A stretch of DNA of 64,000 nucleotides, taken from NCBI GenBank assembly GCA_944321635.1, contig CALULY010000009.1, positions 54,770 through 118,769 of the forward strand, read 5' to 3'. Made by a program: the position numbers and the translations under genes. Under the pieces are notes generated by a model. The model searched no databases. It was not told the origin of the DNA and was given only the letters and a program-made list of their open reading frames with translations. Below are positions 25,212 to 33,357 of the stretch, piece after piece; the stretch's first letter is position 1; every line of letters begins with the position of its first letter. The stretch is from an uncultured Bacteroidaceae bacterium (GTDB lineage: Bacteria; Bacteroidota; Bacteroidia; Bacteroidales; Bacteroidaceae).

Positions 25212-28200
25212 TTTGCAAAACTTTTGAGTTGGTTATTTCCTGCATGATGGAGACGGCTTGGTCAATGGTTGTCACGTCTTTTATCCTGACGCTCTTTTTC
25301 CCGGCCTTGTCCCTTATCTCGCAAATGCGTGGGTAGTGGTAAACGAAGCTGATGAGCTTGCCAAAGGCATCTGACTCAAAATATCGGGATGATGGGTCTG
25401 AATCCAGGTAGATGAACATCATGCCGCCTTTGATGGTGACTTTCGCCATGCCGAGCGACGATGAGAGCTGGCGCAGCCTGACGATGCCAAACAACGCTTC
25501 GCCTTCGTGAGGAATAGGGCCGAAACGGTCGATGAGCTTGGTCTTGAACGATTGGAGGTCTTGCTCTGTCGCTATCTTGTCCAGTTCGCGGTAGATGAGC
25601 ATCCTCTCGCTGCTGCTCGGAACATAGTCAGCCGGGAAGAAAGCCTCAAGGTCGCAATCGATGGCCGTCTCCTTGACGTATGCCTGGCTTTTGTCCTCGT
25701 CGGCATACAGGTCGGAGAACTCATCTGTCTTCAACTCTTCCACCGCCTCGTTGAGTATGCGCTGGTAGGTCTCATATCCGAGTTCGGCAATGAAACCGCT
25801 CTGTTCCGCCCCGAGCAGGTTGCCGGCACCACGGATGTCAAGGTCTTGCATGGCGATGTTTATGCCGCTGCCAAGGTCGCTGAAGTTCTCTATGGCCTGC
25901 AACCTCCTCTTTGCCTCCGGCGACAAGACGCTGAGCGGAGGGGCGAGGAGATAGCAGAACGACTTCTTGTTGCTGCGCCCCACCCTGCCACGCAACTGGT
26001 GCAGGTCGCTCAAGCCGAAGTTGTGAGCCTGGTTAATTATAATGGTGTTGACGTTAGGGATGTCTATGCCAGACTCAATGATCGAAGTCGCCAGCATTAC
26101 ATCATAGTCGAAATTGATGAAATCCATGATTGTCTGCTCCAGCACCTCTGGTTGCATCTGCCCATGCCCGATGCAGACCCGCACGCCGGGGACGAGCTTT
26201 TCGATGAGAGCCTTCAATTCCGGGAGGTTGGTGATCCTGTTGTTGACAAAGAACACTTGCCCGCCACGTCCCATTTCAAAGTTTATCGCTTCGGAAATAA
26301 TCTCGTTGTCGAAAAGATGAATCTCTGTGTGTATCGGATAACGGTTTGGCGGCGGGGTCGATATTACCGAGAGGTCACGTGCCCCCATCAGGGAGAATTG
26401 CAACGTACGTGGTATCGGGGTGGCCGTCATGGTGAGCGTGTCAACGCTTGTCTTCATCTGGCGGAGCTTTTCCTTTACGCTCACGCCGAATTTCTGTTCC
26501 TCATCAATTATGAGCAAGCCAAGGTCTTTGAACTTGACTGTCTTGCCTATGATCTTGTGAGTCCCTATGAGTATGTTGACATCGCCATCTGCCAATCTCT
26601 TGAGTATGCTTTTGACCTCGGATTGCTTTTTGGCGCGGGTGAGGTATTCAACTTTGCAGGGGAAGTCTTTAAGCCTCTTGCTGAACGTCTGGTAGTGTTG
26701 GTAGGCCAGCACCGTCGTAGGCACCAGCACCGCCACCTGCTTGTTGTCGCAGACAGCTTTGAATGCGGCACGGACCGCCACCTCGGTTTTCCCGAATCCG
26801 ACATCACCACAAACGAGCCTATCCATAGGCACATCACGCTCCATGTCCCGTTTTACGTCCTGGGTGGCCTTGTTCTGGTCAGGGGTATCCTCATAGATGA
26901 ATGATGCTTCCAATTCATGCTGAAGGAAAGTGTCCTTGCTGTATGCGAAACCCTTCTCTTGCCTGCGTTTGGAATACAGTTTGATGAGGTCGCGGGCAAT
27001 GTCCTTGATCTTGGTTTTGGTCTTTTCCTTCAACCGTTCCCAAGCACCCGTGCCGAGCTTGTTGACGCGTGGCGGTTCACCATCCTTGCCTTTGTATTTT
27101 GAGACCTTGTGAAGCGAATGGATTGAAACGAAGACGACATCGTCGTTTTGATAGACGATTTTCATCATCTCCTGCATCTTGTCACCATTAGGGATAGTGA
27201 CCAGTCCGGCAAACCGTCCTATGCCATGGTCGGCATGGACGACGAAATCCCCGACTTGGAACGATTTCAGTTCCTTCAGGCTTTGGGCAATTTTCCCGCT
27301 TTTGGCCTTCTCAGCCTTGAGGTTGTATTTGTGATAGCGGTCAAATATCTGATGGTCGGTAAATATGCACAGCTTCAAGTCATTGTCCACAAAGCCCTCA
27401 TGGAGCACATGGCTGATTGCAGTGAATGAGATGCTTTCACCCCTGTCCTCAAAAATGGACTTGATGCGCTCGATTTGCTTGTCGCTGTCGCTCGCTATAT
27501 ATATATGGTATCCGTCAACAGCCAAACTTTTTATGGCATCGCCCAGCAAATCAAAGTTTTTATGGAAGAGCGGTTGGGGAGATATGTTGAAGTCCAAAAC
27601 GGCATTGATGCCTGTCTCGGCAGCAATATGCCAGAACTCCACTTGCTTGAAAGCGTTCACCTTTTGCAAAAAGACATCGCCTGAGACAACCAAGTCGGTG
27701 AGTTTGACTGTTTCAAGCTCGGCATCAGCCATCAAAGCCTGCTTGGCAAAAGTCCAAGAGGACATCTGCGCCACCTGCTCCGTTATAAGCGTTTTGTTCT
27801 TGAGTAGCACCACGGTGTCCTTGGGCAGGAAATCAAAGAAAGAAGTTCCTATGTTTTCCCTGCTTTCAAAGATTGGTACCAGCGTTATCATTTCAAGTTT
27901 TTCTTTTGACAATTGGTCTACAACGTCAAAAGTCTTGATGCTGTCTATCTCATCGTCCCAGAAATCGATGCGATATGGGTTCTCGCTCGAATATGAATAG
28001 ACGTCTATCAGGCTGCCACGCACTGCCATCTGTCCTGGCTCATAGACATAATCCACCTTTTTGAAGCCTATTTCCAGCAAACGGTTGACAACCTCGCTCA
28101 TCTCATGCCGCTCTCCGCGCCGCAGCACTACGGTATTGTCGGACAAAGCCTGCTTATCCACGACCTTCTCCGCCAGTGCTTCCGAGTATGTGACCGTGCA

Positions 28201-28554
28201 CATCGTCCCTTGGAGCGATTGCAGGTGAGTGAGCACTTCTGTCCTCAAGATCTCATTGGCAGGGTCTTTTATACCATATTTAATAGTCCGCTTATATGAC
28301 GAAGGGAGAAAATCAATGTTGTCTTCTGGACATAACTGCGCCAAGTCGTTATAAAAATAGCCAGCTTGCTCCCCATCGTCCAATACCACAAGGAGATTGG
28401 CTTTCCCAACCAGTTCAGAGAGCACGACACTTGCAGATGAAGCTTTGAGACCGCGCAATGTGATGTTGCCAACCTTCCCATCCTCCAAGAGTTTGGATAG
28501 TTTAGCAACGCTGCCATGCTTCTGATAAAGCTTCTTTAATTCGGTTATTTCCAT
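25204..28554 (-). CDS. mfd: Transcription-repair coupling factor Mfd
   Basis: Removes RNA polymerase stalled at DNA damage and recruits UvrA. The 1116 residues show the expected order: UvrB-homology modules (ALAEKVVDKQ region), the RNA-polymerase-interacting CarD-like domain (FQVGDFVVHADHGIGRFAGL), a RecG-like helicase with Walker A GDVGFGKTEVAV and the DEEQ box (LLIIDEEQKFGVSVKEKL), motif III TMTATPIPRTLQ, motif VI LRGRVGRS, and the C-terminal TRCF domain. It lies 3 bp after ybaK and overlaps birA by 8 bp. It shares an operon with uvrA, the protein that Mfd recruits. Confidence 0.96.
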   Translation of the reverse strand: MEITELKKLYQKHGSVAKLSKLLEDGKVGNITLRGLKASSASVVLSELVGKANLLVVLDDGEQAGYFYNDLAQLCPEDNIDFLPSSYKRTIKYGIKDPANEILRTEVLTHLQSLQGTMCTVTYSEALAEKVVDKQALSDNTVVLRRGERHEMSEVVNRLLEIGFKKVDYVYEPGQMAVRGSLIDVYSYSSENPYRIDFWDDEIDSIKTFDVVDQLSKEKLEMITLVPIFESRENIGTSFFDFLPKDTVVLLKNKTLITEQVAQMSSWTFAKQALMADAELETVKLTDLVVSGDVFLQKVNAFKQVEFWHIAAETGINAVLDFNISPQPLFHKNFDLLGDAIKSLAVDGYHIYIASDSDKQIERIKSIFEDRGESISFTAISHVLHEGFVDNDLKLCIFTDHQIFDRYHKYNLKAEKAKSGKIAQSLKELKSFQVGDFVVHADHGIGRFAGLVTIPNGDKMQEMMKIVYQNDDVVFVSIHSLHKVSKYKGKDGEPPRVNKLGTGAWERLKEKTKTKIKDIARDLIKLYSKRRQEKGFAYSKDTFLQHELEASFIYEDTPDQNKATQDVKRDMERDVPMDRLVCGDVGFGKTEVAVRAAFKAVCDNKQVAVLVPTTVLAYQHYQTFSKRLKDFPCKVEYLTRAKKQSEVKSILKRLADGDVNILIGTHKIIGKTVKFKDLGLLIIDEEQKFGVSVKEKLRQMKTSVDTLTMTATPIPRTLQFSLMGARDLSVISTPPPNRYPIHTEIHLFDNEIISEAINFEMGRGGQVFFVNNRITNLPELKALIEKLVPGVRVCIGHGQMQPEVLEQTIMDFINFDYDVMLATSIIESGIDIPNVNTIIINQAHNFGLSDLHQLRGRVGRSNKKSFCYLLAPPLSVLSPEAKRRLQAIENFSDLGSGINIAMQDLDIRGAGNLLGAEQSGFIAELGYETYQRILNEAVEELKTDEFSDLYADEDKSQAYVKETAIDCDLEAFFPADYVPSSSERMLIYRELDKIATEQDLQSFKTKLIDRFGPIPHEGEALFGIVRLRQLSSSLGMAKVTIKGGMMFIYLDSDPSSRYFESDAFGKLISFVYHYPRICEIRDKAGKKSVRIKDVTTIDQAVSIMQEITNSKVLQNG

Positions 28555-28557
28555 AAA

Positions 28558-29043
28558 TCACTTTGAGCAAATCAAATCGTCGGCCTCTGCCCCGACATAT
28601 TCCAGCAATGACTTCGGGGCAATTTTTATCTGCAATCCACGTTGCCCGGCACTGACATACACGCTGTCATAGTCCATGACCGAAGAATGGAAATAGGTCG
28701 GATAAGCCTTTTTCATCCCGATAGGTGAACAAGCTCCCCGGATGTAGCCTGCCACGGAAAGCAAGTCTTTCATGTGGATCAGCTCGCAGCTCTTGTTGCC
28801 GGAGACTTTGGCCGCTTTTTTCAAATCGACTTCCTTGTCCCCTGGTATGACACAGACGAAGTATCCGCTTTTGTTGCCTTTCAAGACTAACGTCTTAAAG
28901 ACCCTTTCCACTGGTTCATTTAGTTGCGCGGCCACGTGGACTGCGCTGAGATCACTCTCGTCAACCTCGTATGGTATCAATTCATACGCAATGCCAGCCT
29001 TGTCAAGCAAGCGGGCGACATTGGTCTTATTTGTCTTTTGCAT
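28558..29043 (-). CDS. ybaK: YbaK/EbsC-type Cys-tRNA(Pro) deacylase
   Basis: A trans-editing hydrolase that clears cysteine or other wrong amino acids from tRNA-Pro. The 161 residues match the YbaK family: NVARLLDKAGIAYELIPYEV, RVFKTLVLKG with the conserved lysine, GDKEVDLKKAAKVSG, and GYIRGACSPIGMKKAYPTY (GxxxGGxSPxG-like core). Its start overlaps the uvrA stop by 17 bp and mfd begins 3 bp after its stop. Its place between two repair genes looks like operon economy rather than shared function, since prolyl-tRNA synthetase is 23 kb away. Confidence 0.9.
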   Translation of the reverse strand: MQKTNKTNVARLLDKAGIAYELIPYEVDESDLSAVHVAAQLNEPVERVFKTLVLKGNKSGYFVCVIPGDKEVDLKKAAKVSGNKSCELIHMKDLLSVAGYIRGACSPIGMKKAYPTYFHSSVMDYDSVYVSAGQRGLQIKIAPKSLLEYVGAEADDLICSK

Positions 29044-31870
29044 GGTCGAGTTCCTGTTTCAAGTACTTTGACGTATACCCGGCATTTGACTTTGCCATTT
29101 CTTCCGGCGTGCCTGAGAAGACGACATTTCCACCATTCTTGCCTCCTTCAGGACCTATGTCGATGAGATAGTCGGCTGATTTGATCACATCGAGATTGTG
29201 TTCTATCACTATGACGGTGTTGCCTTTGTCCACAAGCCTGTTCAATGCGGTCAAAAGGATCCTTATGTCCTCAAAATGCAAGCCGGTTGTCGGCTCATCC
29301 AATATATATATGGTCTTGCCAGTCTCTTTCTTCGACAGCTCGGCAGCCAACTTCACACGTTGGCTCTCGCCACCCGAGAGCGTTGTCGATGACTGCCCGA
29401 GTTTCAAATATCCCAATCCGACCTCTTGCAACACCTTGAGCTTGCCTACAATCTGTGGAACGTTCTCAAAGAACTCCACTGCCATGTTTATGGTCATGTC
29501 TAACACATCGGCTATGGATTTGCCATTGTATTTGACTTCCAACGTCTCGCGGTTGTAGCGTTTCCCGTGGCAAGCCTCGCAAGGGACGGTGACATCGGGC
29601 AGGAAGCGCATATCTATCGTCTTGTAGCCATTGCCGCCGCACTCTTCGCATCTGCCACCTGCGATGTTGAACGAGAAACGTCCTCCCTTGTACCCTCTTA
29701 TCTTTGCTTCTGGCAGCTCGGCAAAAAGATTTCTGATGTCGGTGAACACGCCGGTGAATGTCACTGGATTGGAACGTGGTGTCCTGCCTATGGGTGACTG
29801 ATCCACAGAAATAACCTTGTCAACATACTTCAGGCCTTCTACCGCATCATAGTCCAAAGGCGACTTTAGCGAATGGTATATAGCTTGCGACAATATGGGC
29901 TGGAGCGTGGAGTTAATCAATGTCGATTTGCCGCTGCCTGAAACTCCTGTAACGCATATCAGGCATTCCAACGGGAATGACACGTTGATGCCTTTAAGAT
30001 TGTTGCCTCTCGCCCCTAATATCTTCAGGCAGGTCCCGTTGCCCTTGCGGCGTTGTTCTGGTATGGTTATTTCCTTATCGTCATTGAGGTATTGCGCCGT
30101 CAACGAGTCACTGCCTGACATCTCTTGCGGCGTGCCGGCAAACACGACCTTGCCTCCGAGCCTTCCCGCGCCAGGTCCCATGTCGATGATGTAATCCGCC
30201 TTTTCCATCATTTCACGATCGTGCTCCACAACGATGACGGTGTTGCCTTCGTCCTTCAGTTTCTTTAGTGAATTGATCAGCTTCTCATTGTCACGCTGGT
30301 GCAGTCCTATGCTCGGCTCGTCGAGGATGTACAGCACGTTGACAAGCTGCGACCCGATCTGTGTGGCAAGGCGGATGCGTTGGCTCTCACCGCCTGAAAG
30401 CGTCATTGACGACCTGTCCAGCGACAAGTAGTCAAGCCCGACGTCGCAAAGGAAACCGAGACGGTTGCGGATTTCCTTTATTATCTCACCACCTATCTTC
30501 ATTTGCCGCTCATCCAGCTTGCCAGGCAACAACTCGAACCATTGCAGCAAATCCTCGATGTCCATTACCGACAGGTCATGTATGTTCTTGTCCAATATGC
30601 GGAATGCCAACGCTTCTTCCTTCAGCCTCTTGCCGCCGCACGAGGGGCACACATCAACGATGGAGAATTGTTCCGCCCATTTGCGAGCCGTCGCCGAGGC
30701 ATCATCGTCCTGCTGCATCTGGATGTACTTGGCAAGGCCGTCAAACTTGACATAGTAGTCCGAACTGCTGTGGATCAGCTCGCTGCGCATCTTGATTTTC
30801 TCATCGCTGCCGTGCATTATCTCATCAATCACATCTTCCGGCAGTTCCGATATAGGCATCTTGATGTCCAGACCATGTTTCTCAAGCAATGACTGGATTT
30901 GCCAGAATATCATCAGGTTCTTGTAACGGCCGAGGGGGACTATCCCACCATTATATATAGATATGCTCCTGTCGGGGATTACCTTGTCCACGTCAACACG
31001 GTTGACATAGCCGAGCCCTTTGCATTTGGGACAAGCACCTTGCGGCGAATTGAACGAGAAGTTGTGCGGCGCCGGGTCTTTGTAAGCTATCCCCGTCGTC
31101 GGGCACATCAACTTGCGGCTGAAGTACTTCACCTCCATCGTATCGGCATCAAGCACCATCAGCAGCCCGTCCCCGGCTTTCATCGCGACAGTCACGCTCT
31201 GTTTGAGGCGTTGCTCGTCCTTGACGGTGAAACGGTCAACCACAACCTCTATGTCGTGTATCTTGTAGCGGTCGAGCCTCATGCCATATTTCAATTCCTC
31301 CACGTTGCCATCGACACGGACATAGGCGAAACCTTTGCGCCTCGTCTGGTCGAGCAAATCCTTGTAATGGCCCTTGCGGGCTTTGACAAGAGGCGCGAGG
31401 ATGTATACCTTCTTACCGGCGCATGTCTTGAGTATCATGTCAACCACCTGTTCCTCGGTGAACTTGACCATCTTCTCCCCCGTGGCGTATGAGTAGGCCG
31501 TTGACGCCTTGGCGAACAACAAGCGCAGGTAGTCATAAATCTCCGTCACAGTGCCGACTGTCGAGCGCGGATTCTTGTTGACGGTCTTTTGCTCGATTGA
31601 GATGACCGGACTCAAACCGGTGATGCTATCGACATCCGGACGTTCCATGCTGCCAAGGAAATTGCGGGCGTATGCCGAGAACGTCTCGATGTAGCGACGT
31701 TGCCCCTCTGCGTATATGGTGTTGAACGCCAACGAAGACTTGCCGCTGCCGCTCAAACCCGTTATCACCGTCAAGGCATCGCGGGGAATGTCAACACTGA
31801 CGTTCTTCAAGTTGTTGACACGTGCGCCCCTGACTTCTATTTGTTCTGTCTGGCTGCCTTTGTGCTTCAT
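29027..31870 (-). CDS. uvrA: Excinuclease ABC subunit A (UvrA)
   Basis: DNA damage sensor of nucleotide excision repair. The 947 residues contain two ABC ATPase modules. The first Walker A is GLSGSGKSSLAFNTIY (GSGKSS at 41-46) with signature LSGGESQRIRLA. The second is GVSGSGKSTLINSTL with LSGGESQRVKLA. The zinc-finger modules CPKCKGLGYV, CPSCGGKRL and CEECGGNGY/CEACHGKRYN are present, as is the first-domain motif YAEGQRRYIETFSAYARNFLG. Its ATG overlaps the stop of the T9SS-type protein by 4 bp (ATGA) and its 3' end overlaps ybaK by 17 bp, so all are on one transcript. Confidence 0.97.
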   Translation of the reverse strand: MKHKGSQTEQIEVRGARVNNLKNVSVDIPRDALTVITGLSGSGKSSLAFNTIYAEGQRRYIETFSAYARNFLGSMERPDVDSITGLSPVISIEQKTVNKNPRSTVGTVTEIYDYLRLLFAKASTAYSYATGEKMVKFTEEQVVDMILKTCAGKKVYILAPLVKARKGHYKDLLDQTRRKGFAYVRVDGNVEELKYGMRLDRYKIHDIEVVVDRFTVKDEQRLKQSVTVAMKAGDGLLMVLDADTMEVKYFSRKLMCPTTGIAYKDPAPHNFSFNSPQGACPKCKGLGYVNRVDVDKVIPDRSISIYNGGIVPLGRYKNLMIFWQIQSLLEKHGLDIKMPISELPEDVIDEIMHGSDEKIKMRSELIHSSSDYYVKFDGLAKYIQMQQDDDASATARKWAEQFSIVDVCPSCGGKRLKEEALAFRILDKNIHDLSVMDIEDLLQWFELLPGKLDERQMKIGGEIIKEIRNRLGFLCDVGLDYLSLDRSSMTLSGGESQRIRLATQIGSQLVNVLYILDEPSIGLHQRDNEKLINSLKKLKDEGNTVIVVEHDREMMEKADYIIDMGPGAGRLGGKVVFAGTPQEMSGSDSLTAQYLNDDKEITIPEQRRKGNGTCLKILGARGNNLKGINVSFPLECLICVTGVSGSGKSTLINSTLQPILSQAIYHSLKSPLDYDAVEGLKYVDKVISVDQSPIGRTPRSNPVTFTGVFTDIRNLFAELPEAKIRGYKGGRFSFNIAGGRCEECGGNGYKTIDMRFLPDVTVPCEACHGKRYNRETLEVKYNGKSIADVLDMTINMAVEFFENVPQIVGKLKVLQEVGLGYLKLGQSSTTLSGGESQRVKLAAELSKKETGKTIYILDEPTTGLHFEDIRILLTALNRLVDKGNTVIVIEHNLDVIKSADYLIDIGPEGGKNGGNVVFSGTPEEMAKSNAGYTSKYLKQELDHAKDK

Positions 31871-32628
31871 TCCTGGAATGTGCTGTTGTTAAGATTACCG
31901 TTTGTCGAGGTCAGTACATTGATGGACGACTTCTTCTTGTACTCGATGCCGTCCGCGCCCATGGCTTCGACGACGATGAAGTAAACGCCGTTGCTCACCG
32001 TGCGTCCCTTGTAAGTCCCATCCCATCCCTCGTCGATGTTCTCCAGCGACCACGAGTAGATCTCCTGCCCCCAACGGTTGAAGATGTATGCCCTGAAACT
32101 GACCAACGATTGGTGCTTGACGACAAAACGGTCGTTGATGCCGTCGCCATTGGGCGAAAACGCATTGGGCAGCTCAAGCATAGACTCGCTCACGGTGATT
32201 GAAAATGGCGAAGAATAGAACTCCGCCCCGCTCTCCTCGTCCGAGATGCGCAATTGCACGTAGACCGTCCCCGCCGAAGTGAATGTGTAATCGGTGTCCT
32301 CGTCATATCTCGACAAAAACGACGTTTCACACTGCGAGTCGTAGGAGAATGCCCATTCATAACGCAAGTTGGTCTTGTCGGAAGTGACGTTTGAAAGAAA
32401 TTCCACCACTATCGGCGCGGCGGTCTTGCTCGTGACCGTATTATCCAGCTCGGTGTTGGAACCTCCCTCTTGTATCGTATCAGGCACTTCGAGCATCACA
32501 TTGTTGCTCGATGTTATCACCGCGACAGGGGCGGCATCTATGCTCGGGACGGCCTGTGCCGCAGCCCACAACGGGCAGAGCGATGCGGCCAACATGGCGA
32601 TCAGAAAGCGTATACACATAGGTTTCAT
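31867..32628 (-). CDS. Secreted protein with gliding-motility-type (T9SS type B) C-terminal domain
   Basis: The 253 residues start with a signal peptide (FLIAMLAASLCPLWAAAQ). A region with an immunoglobulin-like/PKD-type pattern (LRYEWAFSYDSQ, then AGTVYVQLRISDEE) follows. Near the C-terminus is the CHU_C/gliding motility-associated domain: LPNAFSPNGDGINDRFVVK, FRAYIFNRWGQEIYSW and GWDGTYKGRTVSNGVYFIV. This domain is the type B sorting signal of the type IX secretion system. About 30 extra residues (KKKSSINVLTSTNG to the end) follow it, which is unusual for a terminal sorting domain. It heads the uvrA-ybaK-mfd-birA operon, with a 4-bp overlap into uvrA and a -7 box at 32646-32653. Its function is unknown. 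Confidence 0.85.
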   Translation of the reverse strand: MKPMCIRFLIAMLAASLCPLWAAAQAVPSIDAAPVAVITSSNNVMLEVPDTIQEGGSNTELDNTVTSKTAAPIVVEFLSNVTSDKTNLRYEWAFSYDSQCETSFLSRYDEDTDYTFTSAGTVYVQLRISDEESGAEFYSSPFSITVSESMLELPNAFSPNGDGINDRFVVKHQSLVSFRAYIFNRWGQEIYSWSLENIDEGWDGTYKGRTVSNGVYFIVVEAMGADGIEYKKKSSINVLTSTNGNLNNSTFQE

Positions 32629-32645
32629 CCGTTTGTTGACGGGTG

Positions 32646-32653
32646 CAAATTTA
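32646..32653 (-). promoter_or_regulatory. -7 promoter box for the uvrA/mfd operon
   Basis: The minus strand reads TAAATTTG, matching TAnnTTTG, 18 bp upstream of the first gene's ATG at 32628. It is the only obvious promoter for the five-gene operon. Confidence 0.55.
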
Positions 32654-32672
32654 GCAAATTATCACCTTATTC

Positions 32673-32990
32673 TCATTCCCGCCCGCTCTGGTCGGGGTAA
32701 AGGGCTTTGCAGCAACTGATGCGCTCCCCCCAAGGCTTGTCCTCAAGTTGCAGGACGTTGCTGCGGTTTGCCCATTCGAGCCAAGCCTTTTCGAGCCCGG
32801 CGGCCTTGGAAGGACAGTCCCCAGACAAGTCACGCGTCTCAAACGGGTCAGTGTCGAGGCCGATGAGTTTCCATGGCGAATGCCTGCCGGCACGGACGAG
32901 TTTCCACCGCCCCGAGATGACGGCGCACGAGCTCTGGGTGCTCGAAGAGCAATGTCCTCTCCTCCACCGTCCCGCCAGCAACGCGGCGCA
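32673..32990 (-). pseudogene. Degraded C-terminus of an arylsulfatase (S1 family)
   Basis: One minus-strand frame (about 32938-32990) encodes GTVEERTLLFEH. After a frameshift near 32930 the reading continues as CAVISGRWKLVRAG, then SPWKLIGLDTDPFETRDLSG, then AWLEWANRSNVL, to a stop at 32673. This is the standard C-terminal sequence of arylsulfatases (RTLFWEH, xAVRxGxWKLV, PWELYDLxxDxxExxDLA, WxxWAxRxxV). The catalytic N-terminal two thirds are absent. The fragment lies directly left of repeat element E and upstream of the uvrA operon promoter. Frameshift plus truncation means no function is expected. Confidence 0.75.
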
Positions 32991-33048
32991 ACCGGCACAG
33001 GGACCCACGCCAACGGCTCATGGGGCAAGGCCCCAGATGTCAGGCGTA

Positions 33049-33290
33049 AAATTACACCACTCGCCGGGAAAAGTTCCACAAGGTCGGACATAAAGTTCAT
33101 TTGCCCCTGACATAAAGTTCATTCAAAAGTTTTGTTTATATATTCAAAACTTCTGTTTATATAAACAAAAGTTCTGTTTATATATTCAGAAGTTCTGTTT
33201 TTACTTTATGTCAGACCCAATGCAACTTTATGTCAGACCTGACCGAAGTTTTGGTCTGACCGTATGGGACTTTGTGCCCGACCTTACGGG
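33049..33290. repeat. Element E: 22-bp arm / 21-bp centre / inverted 22-bp arm
   Basis: Left arm: 22-bp units at 33049, 33071 and 33093; the second and third end GGACATA and TGACATA. Bridge AAGTTCATT. Centre: four 21-bp units at 33124, 33145, 33166 and 33187 (ends 33207). Right arm: four 22-bp units at 33203, 33225, 33247 and 33269; the first two begin ACTTTATGTCAGACC. The innermost left and right sequences, TGACATAAAGT and ACTTTATGTCA, are exact reverse complements, so the centre sits in a large dyad. The left arm is clearly homologous to that of element F (shared GTTCCACA...GGTCGGACATAAAGTTC). Confidence 0.9.
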
Positions 33291-33357
33291 ATTTCCCCCA
33301 CGGGACAGGCACGCCAAAGCCTTATCGAAAAAGATAAAAAGATGTGGTGGCCGAGCC

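Noticed and set aside
25507..26904. 465-codon plus-strand ORF
   Set aside because: Antisense shadow of mfd helicase motifs; no promoter and no family signature.
32651..33100. 149-codon minus-strand ORF starting in element E (MNFMSDLVEL), with similar starts near 22876 and 42250
   Set aside because: These similar N-termini arise because the repeat motif GAACTTTATGTC is read as codons; the downstream sequences are unrelated. They are repeat translations, not proteins.
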